Counted from the stretch's first letter, positions 26,557 through 36,098 are shown. The stretch: DNA of 64,000 nt from Marinifilum fragile JCM 15579 (GCF_001310955.1 NZ_BAZX01000015.1:35554-99553); one strand, 5' to 3'. The notes: generated by a model not told the origin, from the sequence alone. Made by a program: numbers and translations.

Positions 26557-27865
26557 ATGATTGTATTAGGAGTTATTATTGTATTAGCAGGATTGGCAAT
26601 GCTATTATTAAAACCATTGTTGGTTAGTAAGTCACAAGCATTTTCGAGACTTACTTCCAGGTTTTCCCTTGGCGTAATTGGGTCGGGAGTTGTTATGATT
26701 ATTTTACCATTTATGTTTTTCTGGGCGGAGAGGGTATCAGTATTTTGTTGTTTATCCTAATGGAGGAAAGGATGCTGTAATGACAGAAGGAATTAAATGG
26801 AGAGGTTTTGCAAAAATTATTCCTTGGCAGAAATATATTGATGTTAAGGTTGTGAGCAAGGGAGAGAAGAGTGATGATATCGAAGGAGTGATGAATCCAA
26901 TTCCAATTCGTTTCATCGATCAGGTAACAGCTTCGGCAAAGTTGTCTACTCGTTTCCAATTGCCTACAGATAAAGAATCATTTATAGAAATGGCAATTGA
27001 GTTTAGGTCACTTCAAAACTTAGCGCAAAATACTTTGATTCCAACAGTACGTGAGGTTGTATCAAATACAGGTTATATGTTTGCAGCACAAGATTATATT
27101 TCAGGATCTGCATCGGACTTTAGGGTAGCTATTGAGGATCAGTTGAAGGATGGAGCTTATAGTGTTGAAAAACTTGAGTATCGCGACACTATAGTTTCTT
27201 CGATTGAGGATAGTGATCGTGAAATTAAAGAAATTCAAACACGTTATGAGGTGAAAAAAAGAAAAGACGAAAATGGAAAATTCATTCGTATTCCTCATGA
27301 TATTAATGAGAATAACATTATTGTAGCTCAGGTTATTGTTGATGATGTTATACTTGAAGCAGTATTTAAAAAACGATTGGAAGCGCAGCGTGATGAATCG
27401 GCTAAAAGACAATTAGAGCAACAAAAAATTAAGACTGCGAAAGATGCCCAGGCGCGTATTGTTGCTGAAGGGGAAAGAGATAAAGCCGCAGAACGTGTTG
27501 CCCAGGAAAAAGAGCAGGTAAAAGCCTTAATTTCCATTGAAACCAAGTTGAAGCAAGAGGAAACAAACAAACGACTTGCTGCGATTGCACTTGAGACAGA
27601 GAAGCTTAAATCAGCTGCTAAAAAAGTAGCTGCAGATGCAGAATCTTATCAAAATGCAAAGTTAGTTTCGGCTGGTTTAACACCTCAGGAGAGAGCTCAA
27701 ATCGAAAAAGAAATTGCAATTGGTGTTGCTAAAGAGATTGCCAAAATTAAATTCCCAGATGTAATGATTACTGGCAATGATGGCAAAAACGGTAAAACAC
27801 CACTTGAATCATTAATTGGTGCAGCTATGGCAAATCAGTTAATGGATACGAAATTGAAAAAATAG
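26557..27865 (+). pseudogene. SPFH (flotillin/stomatin-like) membrane protein, split by a frameshift
   Basis: The first frame (26557-26760) gives two hydrophobic helices ending ILPFMFFWAE. The second frame is open from before 26741 to 27865 and gives GYQYFVVYPNGGKDAVMTEGIKW, an SPFH-like region (about 100 residues), a long Ala/Glu/Lys-rich coiled coil and a C-terminal tail. Shifting by one base near 26738-26746 (GGAGAGGG) yields one protein of about 435 residues with N-terminal anchor, SPFH domain and coiled coil, as flotillins have. Flotillins organise membrane microdomains. As written only the anchor-less part can be made. Confidence 0.75.
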
Positions 27866-27893
27866 TCCTTTTAATTTTCGAAATTCAGTTATG

Positions 27894-27926
27894 GCCTTCG
27901 CAAGTAAATTGCGAGGGCTTTTTTTT
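27894..27926 (+). terminator. Rho-independent terminator of the SPFH gene
   Basis: GCCTTCGCAA / TTGCGAGGGC stem with one wobble pair and T8. Confidence 0.85.
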
Positions 27927-28061
27927 ATGTGATTAATGCAAACCGTTGCGGTAAAAAATTGAACGAAAATCACTTCGAGATTAAATTTTTGATCAATAAT
28001 TACATTAATTTGCTTGTTAAACTTGTGATTAAAACTGAATAATTAAAATAAAACATCTCAA

Positions 28062-29495
28062 ATGTCAAAAAGTGAATTAAAAGCTGTCTGGCTTAAGAAT
28101 TATAGTACAGCACCTGAGCAATTAGAGAAAATGGGAGAGATTAAAGGTTTAATAAGTGCCTTTAATGCAAATGTTGATGCTGTAATTAAGGTAAGTGGAA
28201 AAGATGTAGAGAAGTTGGTTGAAAACAATAAGCTTGACACAAATTTAATTATATCTGAAGAAGAGAGGGCAATTAGAAAAAATGAAGATGCAATACGAGG
28301 TATTCTTCACTGTTTTAAAGGTGGTATTGCTGAGGAATGGTTAATTGAAGATGTTGAAGTGTTTTATTGGTTGAATAAGAATGTTGGGTACGATAAAATG
28401 CAAATGGGAGGCCAAGGAGGAATCGTTGCAAATGCAATGGCCGTATGCGGTGTGCAAAATGTTTATGTACATTGTGCATCTTCTCCTAAAGAGCAATCTC
28501 AATTGTTTTTGGATTTGCCAAACTTATTAACAACTGATGAGAATGGAGAGCTGCAACAAGCATCTAATGTAGATCGCAAAGATGATAATGCATTAATTCA
28601 CTGGATTATCGAATTTGACAAGGGAGATACTTTAACCATTGGAGGAGAAACTTACACTTGCCCTAAAGCAAATCGCTTTATTGCTACTTACGACCCTTTG
28701 AATTTTAAGCTGCATATTGATGATAACTTTAATATAAGAATGGCGAAGGATGATGTAAATCCAGAGTATATCATTTTATCTGGTTATCAAATGTTGCATG
28801 AAACTTTAGCTGATGGAACTAAAGGTGCTGACCGAATTGAGCTATCGAAAAAGATGATTGCTGAATGGAGAAAATCATGTCCGGATAATCTTCTTCATCT
28901 CGAGGTTGCATCAACTCAGGATAAAGTGGTAAGAAAACATTTAATTGATAGTCTTGTTCAGGATGTTGATAGTCTCGGATTTAATGAGCGAGAATTAATT
29001 GATATTCTTGAAGTTATTGGAGAAGAAGAATTGGCACAAGAGTGTGATCAGAATACCGATGCATCAAATCTATTTAAAGGGATGTTAAAAGTATATGATT
29101 ATACCAAGTGTCCGAGAATGCAGTTGCATATGTTTGGTTTGTATGTAACTCTTCAGCGAAAAGGATTTAAGGTAACTCCATTACAAAACAGAAATGGAAT
29201 GCAGTTAGCAGCAACGGTTGCGGCAGCTAAAGCTGGAACTGGTGCAATTAATAGTAAAGATGTTTTAATGTGGGCCAAAGATCATAAAGTATCGGATGTT
29301 GGTTTGAACGAACTTGAAGGGCTAAGCAATACGGTTAATGGTATTTTTGGTGAAAATGAAATGTTGGTTTCAGGTATTTATTCCAATGAAGAAATTGAAG
29401 TAATTGCTGTTCCAACAATTTTAATTGAAAAACCTGTTACCCTGGTAGGAATGGGTGATACCATTTCATCGGTATCATTGGTTGGCGCTGTTTAA
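28062..29495 (+). CDS. ADP-dependent sugar kinase (ADP-phosphofructokinase/glucokinase family)
   Basis: Protein of 477 residues in the ribokinase superfamily. The early substrate motif FNANVDAVI (about 34-42), the MQMGGQGGIVANAMAVCG segment and the C-terminal GMGDTISSVS (GXGD at 463-466, catalytic Asp466) are the marks of ADP-dependent glucokinases and phosphofructokinases. They phosphorylate glucose or fructose 6-phosphate with ADP in the modified Embden-Meyerhof pathway. This family is best known from archaea, so its presence in this chromosome is notable. Substrate cannot be decided. It lies 930 bp upstream of citD, probably a separate unit. Confidence 0.85.
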   Translation: MSKSELKAVWLKNYSTAPEQLEKMGEIKGLISAFNANVDAVIKVSGKDVEKLVENNKLDTNLIISEEERAIRKNEDAIRGILHCFKGGIAEEWLIEDVEVFYWLNKNVGYDKMQMGGQGGIVANAMAVCGVQNVYVHCASSPKEQSQLFLDLPNLLTTDENGELQQASNVDRKDDNALIHWIIEFDKGDTLTIGGETYTCPKANRFIATYDPLNFKLHIDDNFNIRMAKDDVNPEYIILSGYQMLHETLADGTKGADRIELSKKMIAEWRKSCPDNLLHLEVASTQDKVVRKHLIDSLVQDVDSLGFNERELIDILEVIGEEELAQECDQNTDASNLFKGMLKVYDYTKCPRMQLHMFGLYVTLQRKGFKVTPLQNRNGMQLAATVAAAKAGTGAINSKDVLMWAKDHKVSDVGLNELEGLSNTVNGIFGENEMLVSGIYSNEEIEVIAVPTILIEKPVTLVGMGDTISSVSLVGAV

Positions 29496-29565
29496 ATAAA
29501 AACATAATTGTCAATGAAGAGGAGTTTTTGGGATTATACCTAATTGCTCCTTTTTTTTGGAAATA

Positions 29566-29699
29566 AAAATAGCCCATGTTGTGGTACAGGGCTATTTTCG
29601 CTTCATTCGAAACTGTTTGTGTGGAACAGTTCATGCTAACTCTAACTTTACTAAACTAATCTATAATAAGTCAATTTATTCTTTAACAATGCGAAATTA
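29566..29699 (-). ncRNA. Possible degenerate fourth copy of the small-RNA unit
   Basis: A perfect 10-bp stem AAAATAGCCC / GGGCTATTTT (29566-29598) with a T-rich minus-strand tail, a second hairpin (AACTGTT / AACAGTT, 29611-29631), a C-rich CTAACTCTAACTTTACTAA tract and a weak -7 box (TAATTTCG at 29692-29699). The order matches units A-C but the TTAACA motif is not at the expected place. Alternatively just a terminator for the sugar kinase gene. Confidence 0.3.
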
Positions 29700-29932
29700 G
29701 GTTGAGTCCCTTAATTTTTAGCTTAATTGTCGATTAATGATGAGGTAAAAGAATTAATCATCTATTAAATTTTAAGAATTGGATGAGAAATAAGCAGTGC
29801 AATTTTTTTTATGAAAATGTTAGAGCTGTAATGTTAACAGAAATATTTCTTTAATAGACACTTAAAAACTGATAGTGAATTTTTAGAGTTAAAGAATAAA
29901 TAAAAATAAAAAAGACAATGAATAATTTTTCA

Positions 29933-29944
29933 GAAAACGTTTGC
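29933..29944. promoter_or_regulatory. LacI-type operator-like palindrome
   Basis: GAAAACGTTTGC has the central CG and the AAACGTTT symmetry of LacI/CcpA-family operators. It lies in the gene-free region 29496-30428 ahead of a short leader-like unit and about 490 bp before citD. The regulator is not in the window. Confidence 0.4.
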
Positions 29945-30007
29945 GTAAATAGAAAAAATACACTTATATTGTGGCGTATTTAAAAAGTAAGCACAATTAC
30001 CATTTGT

Positions 30008-30115
30008 AACTTTACTAATCACACAATTGATTTTCTTGTTGTTAAACAAGTAAAATCTAACCACTAACTAATCGCTAACAATTGAAGCTTCGCATTTGCG
30101 AGGCCTTTATTGTTT
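30008..30115 (+). ncRNA. Short leader-like plus-strand unit with terminator
   Basis: Hairpin CTTGTT-GTTA-AACAAG (about 30035-30050), the leader motif TCTAACCACTAA at 30056-30067, and a GCTTCGC / GCGAGGC stem with a T-rich tail (30087-30115). The 12-mer is identical to the sense strand of the three small-RNA units at 13.6-14.2 kb. It could be a premature-termination leader or a small RNA. The start is uncertain. The remaining gene-free DNA to 30428 shows no ORF; it is likely the citD promoter region. Confidence 0.4.
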
Positions 30116-30428
30116 CATATGTGGTGTAATATTTCTGTTTAAAATGATATCTAATATGTATATGTAAAGGATAAATACTGATTTTTTATATTTAATTGCA
30201 AAAATACTTACCAGCTTAATTATGAGAATAGTAAGAAATGTAAATACTTACAAAAATAGTCTGTTAATAACAGGCTGATATGCAATCGTTTCCTAGGGGT
30301 GTTTTATAACAGTACGTAATTAACTACAAAAATCTTTAAAAGTGCTTTGATTTCTATAGAAAGACATTAAAATTTGCAAAATCAATTATTAAAATTCTTA
30401 CGGAATAATTAAACTAATATCATTAACA

Positions 30429-30716
30429 ATGACACCTAAGTTTAAAGCGCAAGCCGGAACTTTCGAATCAAGCGATATCATGGTCTTGATCGAACCTGTA
30501 TCAGAGGAAACCGGTCGCCAAATTGATATCTCATCTACTGTGATGTTGCAGTTCGAAGAAGATATCAAAAATACAATTAATCAGGTTTTGGATGATTTGG
30601 ACATCCAGAATGTACACTTGATTGCAAAAGATAAGGGAGCTCTTACGCCAACAATTAAGGCTAGAGTTGAAGCTGCTGTTAAACGTTCTTTAGGTATTCA
30701 GGAGGGTACAATGTAA
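30429..30716 (+). CDS. citD: Citrate lyase acyl carrier protein (gamma subunit)
   Basis: Small carrier of 95 residues, about the usual CitD length. The segment AQAGTFESSDIMVLI contains the serine that receives the phosphoribosyl-dephospho-CoA prosthetic group; IDISSTVMLQFEEDI also matches. First gene of citD-citE-citF-citXG-citC; its TAA overlaps the citE ATG (TAATG). The prosthetic group is made by the CitG part and attached by the CitX part of the fusion protein downstream. Confidence 0.95.
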   Translation: MTPKFKAQAGTFESSDIMVLIEPVSEETGRQIDISSTVMLQFEEDIKNTINQVLDDLDIQNVHLIAKDKGALTPTIKARVEAAVKRSLGIQEGTM

Positions 30717-31615
30717 TGGCTAGAAAGAAAAGAAGATCAATGTTGTACATTCCGGGAAATAATCCTGCAATGATTCAACAAGCCGGAGTTTACGGTTGTG
30801 ATGCTGTATTGTTAGATTTGGAAGATGCTGTGGCATTGAACCAAAAAGATGCAGCAAGAATCTTGGTTCGTAACATGTTACAAAGCGTTGAATTTTACGA
30901 TACAGAAGTTTGTGTACGTGTAAATAATATGCATACTCCATTTGGATTGGCAGACTTGGAAGAAATTGTGCCTTTGCAGCCTGATAATATCAGATTTCCA
31001 AAAACGGAGTCTGTTCAGGATGTGAAAGATTTCATGAAAGAGGTTCGTAGAATCGAGAAGGAACATGGAATTAAGAAGCCAACCATGACGATTCATGTAA
31101 TGATCGAAACAGCTAAAGGTGTTGCAAATGTATACGAAATTGCAGGTGCAGATCCACGAATTGATGCAATTACAATTGGTGGTCAGGATTTAACTGCAGA
31201 TATGGGTATCGTAAAAACTCCTGATGGAGTAGGTATTGATTATGCTCGTAAGCGCATTGTAATGGCAGGTAAAGCACACGGTTTAGATGTTCTTGATACC
31301 GTATTTGCTGACATTAACGATGAGGAAGGTCTTCGTGAAGAAACCGAGTACATTAAAAAGATTGGTTTTGCTGGAAAAGCATTAATCAATCCTCGTCAGG
31401 TAGATGGTGTTCACGAAGTGTTCAACCCAACCGAAAATGAGGTAAGAAAGGCTTACCGTGTTTATTCAGAATTTATTCGAAATAAAAATGCTGGTATTGG
31501 TGTGTTTGCAATTGACGGCAAAATGGTTGATGCTCCTGTAGTTCAGAGAGCAATTACCGTTCTGGAATATGCCAATATCGATTTAAAAGAAATCGAAGAG
31601 TCGGTTGCAAGTTAA
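30716..31615 (+). CDS. citE: Citrate lyase beta subunit (citryl-CoA/ACP lyase)
   Basis: TIM-barrel HpcH/HpaI-type lyase of 299 residues. The start RRSMLYIPGNNPAMIQQAGVYGCDAVLLDLEDAV is typical of CitE. The metal and substrate residues in VRVNN and MIETAKGVANVYEIA are present, as is GGQDLTADMG. It cleaves citryl-ACP to acetyl-ACP and oxaloacetate. Translationally coupled to citD and 43 bp before citF. Confidence 0.96.
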   Translation: MARKKRRSMLYIPGNNPAMIQQAGVYGCDAVLLDLEDAVALNQKDAARILVRNMLQSVEFYDTEVCVRVNNMHTPFGLADLEEIVPLQPDNIRFPKTESVQDVKDFMKEVRRIEKEHGIKKPTMTIHVMIETAKGVANVYEIAGADPRIDAITIGGQDLTADMGIVKTPDGVGIDYARKRIVMAGKAHGLDVLDTVFADINDEEGLREETEYIKKIGFAGKALINPRQVDGVHEVFNPTENEVRKAYRVYSEFIRNKNAGIGVFAIDGKMVDAPVVQRAITVLEYANIDLKEIEESVAS

Positions 31616-31658
31616 CAGTTATTCCTGTTTACAAAATTGATACTAATAAAGAAACAAA

Positions 31659-33218
31659 ATGAAGAACGCATTAGGAATTGAAATTCCTGAATATATAGAA
31701 GGTCTTGGTGAGTTGAAACCTTTCCAGGGCGTATGGGAAAGCATTATTGGTGATGAGATTCCATCAACTAATATTGTTCGAACATTAAAGGCAAAGAAAG
31801 CTCACACTTCAAAATTGTGTAGCAATTTAAAAGAAGCAATTAAAAAATGTAAGCCTTTCGATGGAATGACTGTTACATTTCATCACCACCTTCGAGGAGG
31901 AGATGGAGTTTTGATGCAAACCATCGAAATTTTAGATGAAATGGGAATCAAGGATATTACTTTGGCTTCTTCTTCATTAACATCTGCGCACGATGGATTG
32001 GTTCCATATGTTGAGAATGGTATGATTACCAGGATTTTCTCTTCAGGTATTCGTGGTCGTTTGGGTGAAATTATCTCGATGGGTAAATTAAAACATCCTG
32101 CGATTATTCACTCTCATGGTGGTCGTGTTAGAGATATTTTGACTGGACGTATTAAGCCAGATTTATCTGTTTTGGCTGCTTCTGCCGCTGATGAGGAAGG
32201 TAATGCTACCGGAGCTCATGGACCATCTGCTTTTGGTTCTATGGGATATGCTGATATTGATGCTCGTTACTCTAAAAATGTGATTATTGTAACAGATAAT
32301 CTTGTAGATTATCCATGTGTTCCTGGTTCAATTCGTCAACATTTTGTTGACTACGTTGTAAAGGTTGACAGCATTGGAGATGCTACCAAGATTGCATCAG
32401 GTACTACTCGTATTACTAAATCTCCTATGGATTTACGTATTGCTCGTATTGCAGCAACAGTGATTGAGCATTCGGGTTTGTTCAAAGATGGTATGTCGTT
32501 CCAGGTTGGAGCGGGAGGTGCTTCTTTAGCTGTAGCTAAATTCCTTCGCGAGGATATGAAACGCAAAGACATCAAAGGTAGCTTCATGATTGGTGGTGTT
32601 ACGTCTTACGGTGTTGACATGCTAAACGAAGGATTGTTTCAGGCAATTTTTGATGTACAGTCTTTTGATGCAGCAGTAAGTACTTCTGTATTGAATAATC
32701 CACAGCATATCGAAATTACATGTGATCAATATGCGAACCCTAACAACTGTGGTGCAATGACTAACAAATTGGATGTAGTTGTTCTAGGCGCTTTGGAAGT
32801 GGATGTTGATTTTAATGTAAATGTAATTACTGGTTCATCTGGTGAGATTCGTGGTGCTTCTGGAGGTCACTCTGATACTGCTTCAGGTGCAAACTTAAGT
32901 GTGATTGTTTGTCCTTCTTTCCGTGGTCGTTTGCCAATTGTGAAAGATCGTGTTCATACAATTGTTACTCCAGGTGAAAGTGTTGATGTAATTGTTACAG
33001 AACGCGGAGTATGTGTAAATCCTTCTAGACCAAATCTTGCAGCTGCATTAAAGAAAGCAGGTGTAAAGGTTGTTGATATTAAGGATTTGAAGAAAGAAGT
33101 GGATGCTATGACTGGTATTCCAGCGGAAAAACAATTGGGTGATAAAATTGTTGCCTTGGTTGAATATCGTGATGGAACCATTATTGATGTTATTCGCAAT
33201 GTTGAAAATCTATCTTAA
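31659..33218 (+). CDS. citF: Citrate lyase alpha subunit (citrate:acetyl-ACP transferase)
   Basis: CoA-transferase-like subunit of 519 residues, the usual CitF length. Visible are TFHHHLRGGDGVLMQTIEIL, HSHGGRVRDILTGRIKPDL and GSSGEIRGASGGHSDTASGA. It exchanges the acetyl group on the carrier for citrate. Together with CitD and CitE it makes the full lyase. A hairpin follows the stop. Confidence 0.97.
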   Translation: MKNALGIEIPEYIEGLGELKPFQGVWESIIGDEIPSTNIVRTLKAKKAHTSKLCSNLKEAIKKCKPFDGMTVTFHHHLRGGDGVLMQTIEILDEMGIKDITLASSSLTSAHDGLVPYVENGMITRIFSSGIRGRLGEIISMGKLKHPAIIHSHGGRVRDILTGRIKPDLSVLAASAADEEGNATGAHGPSAFGSMGYADIDARYSKNVIIVTDNLVDYPCVPGSIRQHFVDYVVKVDSIGDATKIASGTTRITKSPMDLRIARIAATVIEHSGLFKDGMSFQVGAGGASLAVAKFLREDMKRKDIKGSFMIGGVTSYGVDMLNEGLFQAIFDVQSFDAAVSTSVLNNPQHIEITCDQYANPNNCGAMTNKLDVVVLGALEVDVDFNVNVITGSSGEIRGASGGHSDTASGANLSVIVCPSFRGRLPIVKDRVHTIVTPGESVDVIVTERGVCVNPSRPNLAAALKKAGVKVVDIKDLKKEVDAMTGIPAEKQLGDKIVALVEYRDGTIIDVIRNVENLS

Positions 33219-33242
33219 CAGATAGTTGATATAAAGAAAAAT

Positions 33243-33274
33243 ACACCCTAATTGTAATTTTACTTTTAGGGTGT
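33243..33274 (+). terminator. Intercistronic hairpin after citF
   Basis: ACACCCTAA / TTAGGGTGT stem with a 14-base loop and a modest AATTTTAT tail. It may partially terminate or protect the citDEF message before the citXG gene, favouring structural subunits over maturation enzymes. Confidence 0.55.
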
Positions 33275-33306
33275 AATTTTATAAGTCTTTAAAGAGATTT
33301 GCAGGA

Positions 33307-34698
33307 ATGAGTGATGTGTTAGGGAAAATATTAAAGGCAAGAGATCAAAGATCTGTTTTGCGAAAAGAAATTTCTGAGTTTAGACAAGCATCTTTAAGCT
33401 TGAACCTGAATATTCCAGGGTTTCCAAAGTCTGATGATAAAATTCATTCTTGTTTTCAGCAGGTGTTGTTTGAATTAAAGCGCCATTTGTTATCGCATAG
33501 AATCTTTATTGATTCACAAAAAGAACATTGTGCTGTTGATGCGGCTGGTGATTTCTACTTGGTTCCTCTTCTTGTGAATACCTATTCAATCAATGAAATA
33601 AAGCAAATCACTGAAAAGTTTGAGGAAACACATTCTTTGGGTCGTCTACTGGATGTGGACATAACCAATCCTGAGGGAGGTCCTGTCTCTTCAGGAAAGG
33701 CAAAATTGTGTTACTTCTGTAACGAAAAGCCCGCTTTGGTGTGTATGCGGGAACAGAATCATTCTTACCCTGACATTCGTCAAAAGCTTGATGAAGATAT
33801 CGATCAGTATCTAAACCAAATAAGAAAGGATAGGGTTTGCAAGGGTCTAGCATCTAGCGCTTTGAAATCTTTATTGCAAGAGGTGGCATTGTCACCCAAA
33901 CCAGGTTTGGTCGATCGGAATTCGAATGGTTCGCATGATGATATGGACTTTTCTACTTTTATAGATTCGGCTTCGGTTTTATCGGTATATTTTAAGGAGA
34001 TTGCTGAGTATGGGTTTTCCTATACAAATGACGATTTGAAAGAAGCTCTTCCGGAATTGCGACGAATTGGTTTGTTGATGGAGGAAGATATGTTTCGCGA
34101 AACCAATGGGATAAATACGCACAAAGGAGCAATCTTTTTGTTGGGGTTTTCTTTGTTTGTGAGTGCATATCTAATAGCAAAAAGAAGTTTTTCCTATCAA
34201 GCTTTTGTTGATTTGATCAAAGATTTAAACGGCAATTTGGTAGAGCGAGAATTGGGCAGAAAATTGTACAATGGAAACCTCACGCATGGTGAAGTTTGTT
34301 TCGAGAAATATGGAAATAAGGGACAAGGCATTCGTGGCGAAATACAGGCTGGTTTACCAAGTGTATTTCAGTATGCAATTCCGGTTTTGGAATACCATTT
34401 GCAAAATAAGCAGCGCACCGATGATAAAATTCTACACAAATCTTTAACTCATGCCTTGTTGGCTCTGATTGCCAACAACGAAGACAGTAATATTCTGTAT
34501 CGAAAAGGAGTTGAGGTTTTGGATGGATTAAAGCAGAAAGCCAACGAAGCCTTTTTGAATTTCGAGAATGAAAAATTTAAATTTCTATACAATGATTTGA
34601 TTCATTACTGTGAAAAGAATCAAATATCTCCGGGAGGTTCGGCTGATTTATTAGCGGTTTCTTATTTTATTTTTACTGCAAATAAACAACATGCATAA
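33307..34698 (+). CDS. citXG: CitX-CitG fusion: apo-citrate lyase prosthetic group transferase and triphosphoribosyl-dephospho-CoA synthase
   Basis: Bifunctional maturation protein of 463 residues. The N-terminal CitX part (about 1-175) has GRLLDVDI near 114-121 and the cysteine-containing CYFCNEKPALVC. The CitG part (about 180-463) has the conserved SPKPGLVDRNSNGSHDDMD, NTHKGAIFLLG, LTHGE and SPGGSADLLA. CitG joins ATP and dephospho-CoA; CitX transfers the product to CitD. Such fusions are known in other bacteria. No frameshift is seen. Confidence 0.93.
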   Translation: MSDVLGKILKARDQRSVLRKEISEFRQASLSLNLNIPGFPKSDDKIHSCFQQVLFELKRHLLSHRIFIDSQKEHCAVDAAGDFYLVPLLVNTYSINEIKQITEKFEETHSLGRLLDVDITNPEGGPVSSGKAKLCYFCNEKPALVCMREQNHSYPDIRQKLDEDIDQYLNQIRKDRVCKGLASSALKSLLQEVALSPKPGLVDRNSNGSHDDMDFSTFIDSASVLSVYFKEIAEYGFSYTNDDLKEALPELRRIGLLMEEDMFRETNGINTHKGAIFLLGFSLFVSAYLIAKRSFSYQAFVDLIKDLNGNLVERELGRKLYNGNLTHGEVCFEKYGNKGQGIRGEIQAGLPSVFQYAIPVLEYHLQNKQRTDDKILHKSLTHALLALIANNEDSNILYRKGVEVLDGLKQKANEAFLNFENEKFKFLYNDLIHYCEKNQISPGGSADLLAVSYFIFTANKQHA

Positions 34699-34871
34699 TT
34701 TTGATTTATAACAAAACATCAAGATAAAACAAATAACATATATCATGATTTTGGATTCATCCTATATCTCTGAAACATATCGAAAAAGCATTGATATTTG
34801 ACAAAATCCAATAATATTGACTGTTGATTTAAAAACTATCACACACCTAACAAAACTAAACTAACGAAAAA

Positions 34872-35945
34872 ATGGGAGTTGAAAATACTGATTACAGAGA
34901 AGAGTCTTTGGATCTGAGGAACCCCTTCGATATAAAACTGGTTTCTGAGTTTTTAGAACCTTTGGGATTTGATTTCAATCAGAATGACGTTGATTATACT
35001 ATGATTTTGTATAATTTAAACGACGAGGTTATTGGAACAGGATCGTATAAGGGGAGAGTTTTAAAGTATGTTGCTGTAGCACCAAAATTTAGAGAAGGAG
35101 CTGCTTTTGCACAAATTGTAACTCATCTTATCGATATTGTAATTCAAGAACACAAGCATATTTTTGTATACACAAAACCTAGAAACCTTGAGGTTTTTAA
35201 AGGGCTTGGTTTTACTGAGATTGCAACTGCAGAACCATTGTTTTCTGTTTTGGAATTTGGTTACGAAAACATCAAAACTTATCAGGATTATTTGCGTTCC
35301 GTAAAAAAGGATGTGAGTGTTGGTAATATTGCAGCAGTTGTTGTGAACTGTAATCCATTTACCAATGGACACAAGTATTTAATCGAGAAAGCATGCAAAG
35401 AGAATAGGTTGGTTTATCTTTTCGTTGTTGAGGAAGATAGGTCTTCGTTTACTTTCGATATTAGATGGAGGTTAATAAAAGAAGAATTGGGACATATCGA
35501 TAATCTTGTAATGGTAAAAGGTGGAAATTATGTGGTTTCAGGTACAATTTTCCCTTGTTACTTCCTAAAGCAAGAAAAGGAATGTGATATTGCAGCAAAG
35601 CAAGCTGAGTTGGATGTAATCACTTTCTTGCGCTATATTGTTCCGATTTTGAATATCAACAAGCGTTATGTAGGAACCGAGATGTATTCTCCTGTAACTG
35701 CAGCTTATAACGAAGCAATGATTAAGTATCTTCCGTCCAATGGGGTTGATCTATTGGAAATACCAAGAATTACTTGTGGCGGAGAAGATAATTATATCTC
35801 AGCATCGAAGGTGAGACAGGCTATAAGAGAAGATAGATTGGAGGATGCTTTGGAATTCCTTCCTGATTCAACAAAGAACTTCCTGCTTTCTGATGAGTCA
35901 TTAGAAATAAGAACAAAAATTAAAAATACAGTCTCAAGGCATTAA
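34872..35945 (+). CDS. citC: [Citrate lyase] acetate ligase
   Basis: Activates citrate lyase by acetylating the thiol of the CitD prosthetic group with ATP and acetate. Of its 357 residues, the first 130 form a GNAT-like domain (VIGTGSYKGRVLKYVAVAPKFREGAAFAQIV, KPRNLEVFKGLGFTEIA). The rest is a cytidylyltransferase-like domain with NPFTNGHKYLIEKA and ISASKVRQAIRE. It follows citXG by 173 bp and has a leader ACACACCTAACAAAACTAAA of the type common in this phylum, so it may also have its own promoter. Ends the cluster. Confidence 0.95.
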   Translation: MGVENTDYREESLDLRNPFDIKLVSEFLEPLGFDFNQNDVDYTMILYNLNDEVIGTGSYKGRVLKYVAVAPKFREGAAFAQIVTHLIDIVIQEHKHIFVYTKPRNLEVFKGLGFTEIATAEPLFSVLEFGYENIKTYQDYLRSVKKDVSVGNIAAVVVNCNPFTNGHKYLIEKACKENRLVYLFVVEEDRSSFTFDIRWRLIKEELGHIDNLVMVKGGNYVVSGTIFPCYFLKQEKECDIAAKQAELDVITFLRYIVPILNINKRYVGTEMYSPVTAAYNEAMIKYLPSNGVDLLEIPRITCGGEDNYISASKVRQAIREDRLEDALEFLPDSTKNFLLSDESLEIRTKIKNTVSRH

Positions 35946-35977
35946 GAACGCTATCTTTGAGAGGTGAAAAATATGGA

Positions 35978-36028
35978 AGAGTTGTAATGATTGAGTTTTA
36001 GAATTCAATTAATTACAGCTCTTTTTTT
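35978..36028 (+). terminator. Terminator of the cit cluster
   Basis: GAGTTGTAAT pairs with ATTACAGCTC (one wobble), with further A/T pairing inside, followed by T7. It lies about 33 bp after the citC stop. Confidence 0.72.
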
Positions 36029-36098
36029 AAGAAAAGCTGGAAAAGTATAAACGTACTGTAATAGCCACCAAAATAGATTTTTACACTAGTTCGGGTAA

